Notes under the pieces: model-generated | What the model was told of the DNA's origin: nothing | The model's input: the letters and a program-made list of their open reading frames with translations, nothing else | Databases searched by the model: none | In this document: in pieces, positions 6,558 to 9,556 of the stretch | Position numbering within the stretch: position 1 is the first letter of the stretch | Layout: every line of letters begins with the position of its first letter | Source of the DNA: Clostridiales bacterium | Lineage (GTDB): Bacteria > Bacillota > Clostridia > Lachnospirales > Lachnospiraceae | DNA length: 9,556 nucleotides | NCBI GenBank assembly: GCA_021199135.1 | Contig: JAJQIQ010000013.1 | Span: 1-9,556 of the forward strand | Direction of reading: 5' to 3' | Made by a program: the position numbers and the translations under genes

Positions 6558-8234
6558 TCAGCTTGGCAGGCGGAATGAACTCTTTAGCGCGACGATGCGG
6601 TTGAACACCGGCTCGCCCTCGCGCGAATCCTTCGTGTCCGCGACGAAGAAGCCCTGCCGCACGAACTGGAAGCTCTCGCCGGGCTTGACTGCGGCAAGCG
6701 ACGGCTCGACCATGCAGTTTTTAAGCACGGTCAGCGAGTTCGGGTTTAAATTCAGGCTCCCGTCCTCGTTGTAGACGCCCTTCTCCTCGTCGACGATGTT
6801 TTCATACAGGCGCACCGTGACCTGCTTTGCGTGCGCGGCGCTGACCCAGTGGATCGTGCCCTTTACTTTTCTCCCGTCGGGGCTGTTGCCGCCGCGGCTG
6901 TCCGGGTCGTAGGTGCAGTGGATTAAAGTAATATTTCCGTTCTCGTCCTTCTCGCAGCCCGTGCACTTTACGAAATAGGCGTTCATGAGCCGGACCTCGT
7001 TGCCCGGGAACATCCTGAAATATTTCTTCGGCGGCTCCTCCATGAAATCGTCTCGCTCGATATATATTTCCCGCGAGAACGGGACCGTCCGGCTCCCGAG
7101 CTCCGGATTTTCCAGATTATTCTCGACGGTAAGCTCCTCCTGCTGCCCCTCGGGATAGTTGTCGATCACGACCTTAACTGGGTCGAGCACCGCCATCATG
7201 CGTGGCCGCTTCATCTTCAAATCCTCGCGGATGCAGTACTCAAGCATCGCGTTGTCCACGGAACTGTTCGCCTTGGAGATGCCGCAGAGCTCGACGAAAT
7301 TCTGGATCGACTCGGGCGTGTAACCCCTCCGGCGCAGCGCCGCGATGGAGACGAGCCGCGGGTCGTCCCAGCCGTCCACGGTGCCGTCCTCGACCAATTT
7401 TTTTATGTACCTCTTTCCGGTCACGACGTTCGTCAGGTACATCTTCGCGAACTCGATCTGCCTCGGGATCCCGTCCGGCCCGTCCTTGTATCCGAGCTCG
7501 GTCACGACCCAGTCGTAGAGCGGGCGGTGATCCTCGAACTCGAGCGTGCAGATGGAGTGCGTCACGCCCTCGACCGCGTCCTCGATCGGGTGCGCGAAGT
7601 CGTACATCGGGTAGATGCACCACGCATCGCCGGTCCTGTGGTGCGACATGTGCGCCACGCGGTAGATCACCGGGTCTCGCATATTTATGTTTGACGAGGC
7701 CATGTCAATTCTCGCGCGGAGGACTTTGCTCCCATCCTCAAACTCGCCGTTTTTCATGCGCTCAAATAAATCCAGGTTTTCCTCTATGCTCCTGTCGGAG
7801 TACGGGTCCTTTTTCCCGGGCTCCGTGAGCGTCCCTCGGTACTCCCTGATCTCGTCCGCCGTGAGGTCCGACACATAGGCCTTGCCCTTTTTTATGAGCT
7901 TTACCGCCGCCTCATACATGTCGTCGAAATAGTCCGACGCGAAGTACAGGCAATCGCCCCAGTCCGCGCCGAGCCACCTCACGTCCTCCTCGATCGAGTC
8001 CACGAACTCCTCCCGCTCCTTCGTCGGGTTCGTGTCGTCGAAGCGGAAGTGGAATTTGCCGCCATATTTTTTCGCGAGTCCGTAATTCAACAAGATCGAC
8101 TTCGCATGGCCGATGTGCAGGTAGCCGTTCGGCTCCGGCGGGAAGCGCGTGATGACCGTTTCGCATTTCCCATCCGCGAGGTCGCGGTCTATGATCTGCT
8201 CTATGAAGTTCTTTGAGTTTTCCGTGCTGTCCAT
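6558..8234 (-). CDS. glnS: Glutamine--tRNA ligase (GlnRS)
   Basis: Class I aminoacyl-tRNA synthetase that charges tRNA-Gln with glutamine using ATP in the cytosol. Signatures: [16 protein letters not shown] with HIGH at 40-43, RFDDTNP, the family segment around [16 protein letters not shown], and [12 protein letters not shown] in the place of the KMSKS loop, followed by [21 protein letters not shown]. The C-terminal anticodon-binding beta-barrels are complete. At 558 residues it is close to E. coli GlnRS (about 554). The replaced KMSKS loop is, as I recall, usual in clostridial GlnRS. I chose the ATG at 8234 because AAAGGGA lies 6 bases upstream. A GTG at 8252 that overlaps the upstream stop would add 6 residues but has no ribosome site. 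No T-box leader is visible; the gene seems to depend on the upstream promoter. Confidence 0.97.
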   Translation of the reverse strand: MDSTENSKNFIEQIIDRDLADGKCETVITRFPPEPNGYLHIGHAKSILLNYGLAKKYGGKFHFRFDDTNPTKEREEFVDSIEEDVRWLGADWGDCLYFASDYFDDMYEAAVKLIKKGKAYVSDLTADEIREYRGTLTEPGKKDPYSDRSIEENLDLFERMKNGEFEDGSKVLRARIDMASSNINMRDPVIYRVAHMSHHRTGDAWCIYPMYDFAHPIEDAVEGVTHSICTLEFEDHRPLYDWVVTELGYKDGPDGIPRQIEFAKMYLTNVVTGKRYIKKLVEDGTVDGWDDPRLVSIAALRRRGYTPESIQNFVELCGISKANSSVDNAMLEYCIREDLKMKRPRMMAVLDPVKVVIDNYPEGQQEELTVENNLENPELGSRTVPFSREIYIERDDFMEEPPKKYFRMFPGNEVRLMNAYFVKCTGCEKDENGNITLIHCTYDPDSRGGNSPDGRKVKGTIHWVSAAHAKQVTVRLYENIVDEEKGVYNEDGSLNLNPNSLTVLKNCMVEPSLAAVKPGESFQFVRQGFFVADTKDSREGEPVFNRIVALKSSFRLPS

Positions 8235-8240
8235 TTTGGT

Positions 8241-8247
8241 TCCCTTT
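8241..8247 (-). promoter_or_regulatory. Ribosome binding site deciding the glnS start
   Basis: AAAGGGA on the minus strand, 6 bases before the ATG at 8234. The competing in-frame GTG at 8252 lies upstream of this site and is preceded by A/C-rich sequence without a Shine-Dalgarno, so the ATG is preferred. Confidence 0.7.
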
Positions 8248-8248
8248 A

Positions 8249-9127
8249 TCACACAATGTGTTTATGAGTGTATAGATGTTCCTCGCAGTACTCATAGTTG
8301 CCGTTGCACTTCGAGCAGTAGCGGAACTGCATGTTCGGCGAGTCGAGGTCGGTGCGCCCGCAGATCGCGCACTTGTGCTGGTAGAGCCCGGAGCCGGGGC
8401 GGGGCTTCGCCTGAAACTGCTTTCGAAACTCCCTGCGCCTCTTTCGGCCCTTTCGCCCGAGATGCGTCTGCGAAAGCCAGAAGAAGAGGAACATGCTCCC
8501 TATCGCGAGTACGATCTGCGCGGTGTACATGAAGCCGTACATGATTCCGAACATCTGCCCGAGCTGCTGGATGTAGACCCTGAAGCTGTGGAACACGGTG
8601 TACGCCATGTACAAAAGCTCGAAGACCAGCATCCACTTCATCCTTATCGGGAGGACGAAATATATCCGCACCTCCGCGTCCGGCATGCATATCGCCAGCG
8701 CGAGGAGGATCGTCATCAGGATGTAGTATGTCGTGAGGTAGGTCGGAATCCCAAATCCCACCGCCGCCTTCGAGATGAAATAGATCACGAAGCCGCCTAT
8801 GTCGCTTATGATGATGCCCTGGAACAGGAAGCAGTCCAGCTTGAATGTCCCCAGGAACGACTCGAGCGACCGGCCCCACATCAGCACGCAGAGCAAAAAC
8901 AGCAGGCCGAAGAAGTCGAGGCTCGTCGACGGGATGAACACCCACGAGATCAGCCGCCAGACCTGCCCGTGCATGATGTAAAACGGGCTGAACATCAGGT
9001 AGTCCATGAGGTTTGACCTCGAGTACTCGATGAAGTAGCCGATCACGTTCGCCACCACGAGATATATGTAAAGGTGCGGTATTGCGTACCTTCCGAATTT
9101 CCGTTCTAGTTTGTTTAACCAACTCAT
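8249..9127 (-). CDS. Rhomboid/Derlin-like membrane protein with C-terminal zinc finger, no protease residues
   Basis: Predicted six-pass membrane protein of 292 residues. Hydrophobic segments lie near residues 17-36, 60-85, 102-125, 133-152, 163-180 and 201-223. The block [14 protein letters not shown] resembles the conserved GQxWR region of rhomboid and Derlin proteins, and [18 protein letters not shown] resembles the Derlin-type loop before a helix. The rhomboid protease GxSG motif and the partner membrane His are absent, so it should not be an active protease. A basic stretch (K/R-rich, 229-240) precedes a cytosolic-looking zinc module with C253, C256, C271, C274, C281, H284, H288 and H290. 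I chose the ATG at 9127 because AAGGA lies 9 bases upstream; an in-frame TTG at 9151 is weaker. First gene of the minus-strand run, 30 bases after the predicted transcription start. Confidence 0.85.
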   Translation of the reverse strand: MSWLNKLERKFGRYAIPHLYIYLVVANVIGYFIEYSRSNLMDYLMFSPFYIMHGQVWRLISWVFIPSTSLDFFGLLFLLCVLMWGRSLESFLGTFKLDCFLFQGIIISDIGGFVIYFISKAAVGFGIPTYLTTYYILMTILLALAICMPDAEVRIYFVLPIRMKWMLVFELLYMAYTVFHSFRVYIQQLGQMFGIMYGFMYTAQIVLAIGSMFLFFWLSQTHLGRKGRKRRREFRKQFQAKPRPGSGLYQHKCAICGRTDLDSPNMQFRYCSKCNGNYEYCEEHLYTHKHIV

Positions 9128-9136
9128 ACTTTGCTT

Positions 9137-9141
9137 TCCTT
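9137..9141 (-). promoter_or_regulatory. Ribosome binding site of the rhomboid-like gene
   Basis: AAGGA on the minus strand, 9 bases before the ATG at 9127. It supports that ATG over the in-frame TTG at 9151, which would place the start almost at the 5' end of the predicted transcript. Confidence 0.6.
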
Positions 9142-9163
9142 CATCTTCCAAACACTATCCACT

Positions 9164-9192
9164 ATTATACTTGCCTCCATCCGCATTGTCAA
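9164..9192 (-). promoter_or_regulatory. Consensus sigma-A promoter for the five-gene minus-strand run
   Basis: On the minus strand TTGACA (9192-9187) and TATAAT (9169-9164) are separated by exactly 17 bases, so both hexamers match the consensus perfectly. Transcription should begin near 9157, leaving about 30 bases before the rhomboid-like ATG. No other strong promoter was seen further down the run, so this is the likely main promoter for glnS through aroB. Confidence 0.9.
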
Positions 9193-9204
9193 TTACAATA
9201 ATTG
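9190..9204. repeat. Small inverted repeat beside the minus-strand -35 box
   Basis: CAATTA (9190-9195) and TAATTG (9199-9204) form a dyad with a 3-base centre that overlaps the upstream edge of the minus-strand -35 box. ATTGTC also occurs twice here (9185-9190 and 9201-9206). It could be an operator, but the stretch is AT-rich and chance is possible. Confidence 0.3.
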
Positions 9205-9246
9205 TCCCCTGGCATCACATTTTACACACTTTTCAGATTTTGCACA

Positions 9247-9275
9247 TTGAGTTTTGTGAAGCTGTGGCGTATAAT
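9247..9275 (+). promoter_or_regulatory. Sigma-A promoter for the activase-like gene
   Basis: TTGAGT (9247-9252), a 17-base spacer and TATAAT (9270-9275) on the plus strand. The -35 has one clear departure from consensus and the -10 is perfect. Transcription should begin near 9282, giving a leader of about 59 bases. It diverges from the promoter at 9164-9192. Confidence 0.85.
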
Positions 9276-9282
9276 GGATTGG

Positions 9283-9310
9283 ATTGCGGGGAAATCCGCA
9301 GTATCGCAAT
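9283..9310 (+). promoter_or_regulatory. Leader hairpin with an alternative pairing
   Basis: The leader RNA can form TGCGGG/TCCGCA (9285-9290 with 9295-9300, the innermost pair G-U) closed by a GAAA tetraloop. The same 5' strand can instead pair ATTGCG (9283-9288) with CGCAAT (9305-9310). The two pairings exclude each other. It sits at the 5' end of the transcript, so it may stabilise the mRNA or tune expression. No known riboswitch is recognised and no U tract follows. Confidence 0.35.
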
Positions 9311-9325
9311 AATGTGAATTTACGA

Positions 9326-9333
9326 AAGGTGAG
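9326..9333 (+). promoter_or_regulatory. Ribosome binding site of the activase-like gene
   Basis: AAGGTGAG on the plus strand, a good Shine-Dalgarno match 7 bases before the ATG at 9341. Confidence 0.75.
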
Positions 9334-9340
9334 GGAACAA

Positions 9341-9556
9341 ATGTCAGACACTGCACTGTACAAGCTTGGCATAGACATAGGCTCGACGACCGTCAAGGTC
9401 GCGGTCTTAAATGAAAAGGACGAGCTGCTCTTCTCGGACTACGAGCGGCATTTCGCGAACATACAGGAGACTCTCTCGGGGCTCATCGAAAAGGCCTACG
9501 GCGCGCTGGGCGACATGAAGGTCGCGCCGATGATCACGGGCTCGGGCGGCCTCACG
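9341..9556 (+). CDS. Acyl-CoA dehydratase activase-like ATPase (BadF/BadG/BcrA/BcrD family), N-terminal 72 residues
   Basis: Only the first 72 codons are in the window; the frame runs off the right edge without a stop. The N-terminus KLGIDIGSTTVKVAVL is the phosphate-binding loop of the ASKHA (actin/hexokinase/Hsp70) ATPase fold as found in activators of 2-hydroxyacyl-CoA dehydratases. The segments SDYERHFANIQETL and ITGSGGLT match, from memory, the large clostridial proteins of about 1400 residues that join activase and dehydratase-like parts. In the studied systems the activator hydrolyses ATP to push an electron from its [4Fe-4S] cluster into the dehydratase; the cluster cysteines would lie beyond the window. 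Its substrate cannot be told. It has its own divergent promoter and a good ribosome site. Confidence 0.85.
   Translation, partial: MSDTALYKLGIDIGSTTVKVAVLNEKDELLFSDYERHFANIQETLSGLIEKAYGALGDMKVAPMITGSGGLT

Noticed and set aside
8235..8252. GTG start for glnS overlapping the upstream stop
   Set aside because: It has no Shine-Dalgarno, while the ATG 18 bases downstream has AAAGGGA at good spacing.
8276..9016. 246-codon plus-strand open frame opposite the rhomboid-like gene
   Set aside because: It is highly charged, E/R/H-rich and without a domain; the minus-strand frame encodes coherent membrane helices and a zinc module.
9193..9396. Minus-strand open frame across the divergent promoter region
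   Set aside because: It overlaps a consensus promoter and the activase N-terminus and has no ribosome site or family match.
1..9556. CRISPR arrays, tRNA or rRNA genes, insertion sequences
   Set aside because: No regularly spaced repeats, cloverleaf-like sequence, transposase or terminal inverted repeats were seen by eye.

Overview
The window looks like chromosomal DNA of a GC-rich anaerobic Firmicute, most likely a clostridium of the Lachnospiraceae type. The signs are AGGAGG-like ribosome binding sites, consensus sigma-A promoters, a clostridial-type GlnRS, a DUF2225 protein and a BadF/BcrA-type acyl-CoA dehydratase activase. This is judged from protein character; no database search was possible.

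Layout. Positions 1-2142 (+) hold the 3' part of a gene for a free-standing group II-like reverse transcriptase (RT). Its reading frame is open through the left window edge. trmO (tRNA m6t6A37 methyltransferase, 2146-2820, +) follows after 3 bases. A five-gene run on the minus strand converges on trmO with only 6 bases between the stops. In transcription order it is a rhomboid/Derlin-like membrane protein with a C-terminal zinc finger (9127-8249), glnS (8234-6558), a DUF2225 zinc-binding protein (6493-5624), a PAS-GGDEF-EAL c-di-GMP protein (5588-3939), and aroB (3942-2827, GTG start overlapping the previous stop). A consensus promoter at 9164-9192 can drive the whole run. A divergent consensus promoter at 9247-9275 drives the last gene (9341 to beyond the right edge), the N-terminus of an acyl-CoA dehydratase activase-like ATPase. 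The intergenic region 9128-9340 is therefore a divergent control region.

Most genes are housekeeping or signalling genes. The unusual item is the RT. It keeps the three catalytic aspartates and a maturase-like X domain, but several otherwise conserved RT motifs are changed, including PQGG to GIGC. Its HNH module is reduced to two zinc-binding pairs. It carries a C-terminal domain resembling DUF7662, and no group II intron RNA end follows it. It is best read as a domesticated, non-intron RT of unknown function; its N-terminus and any upstream partners lie outside the window. Secondary points are a His-to-Arg change in an AroB active-site motif, a degenerate GGDEF site beside an intact EAL site, and a rhomboid-fold protein without catalytic residues.
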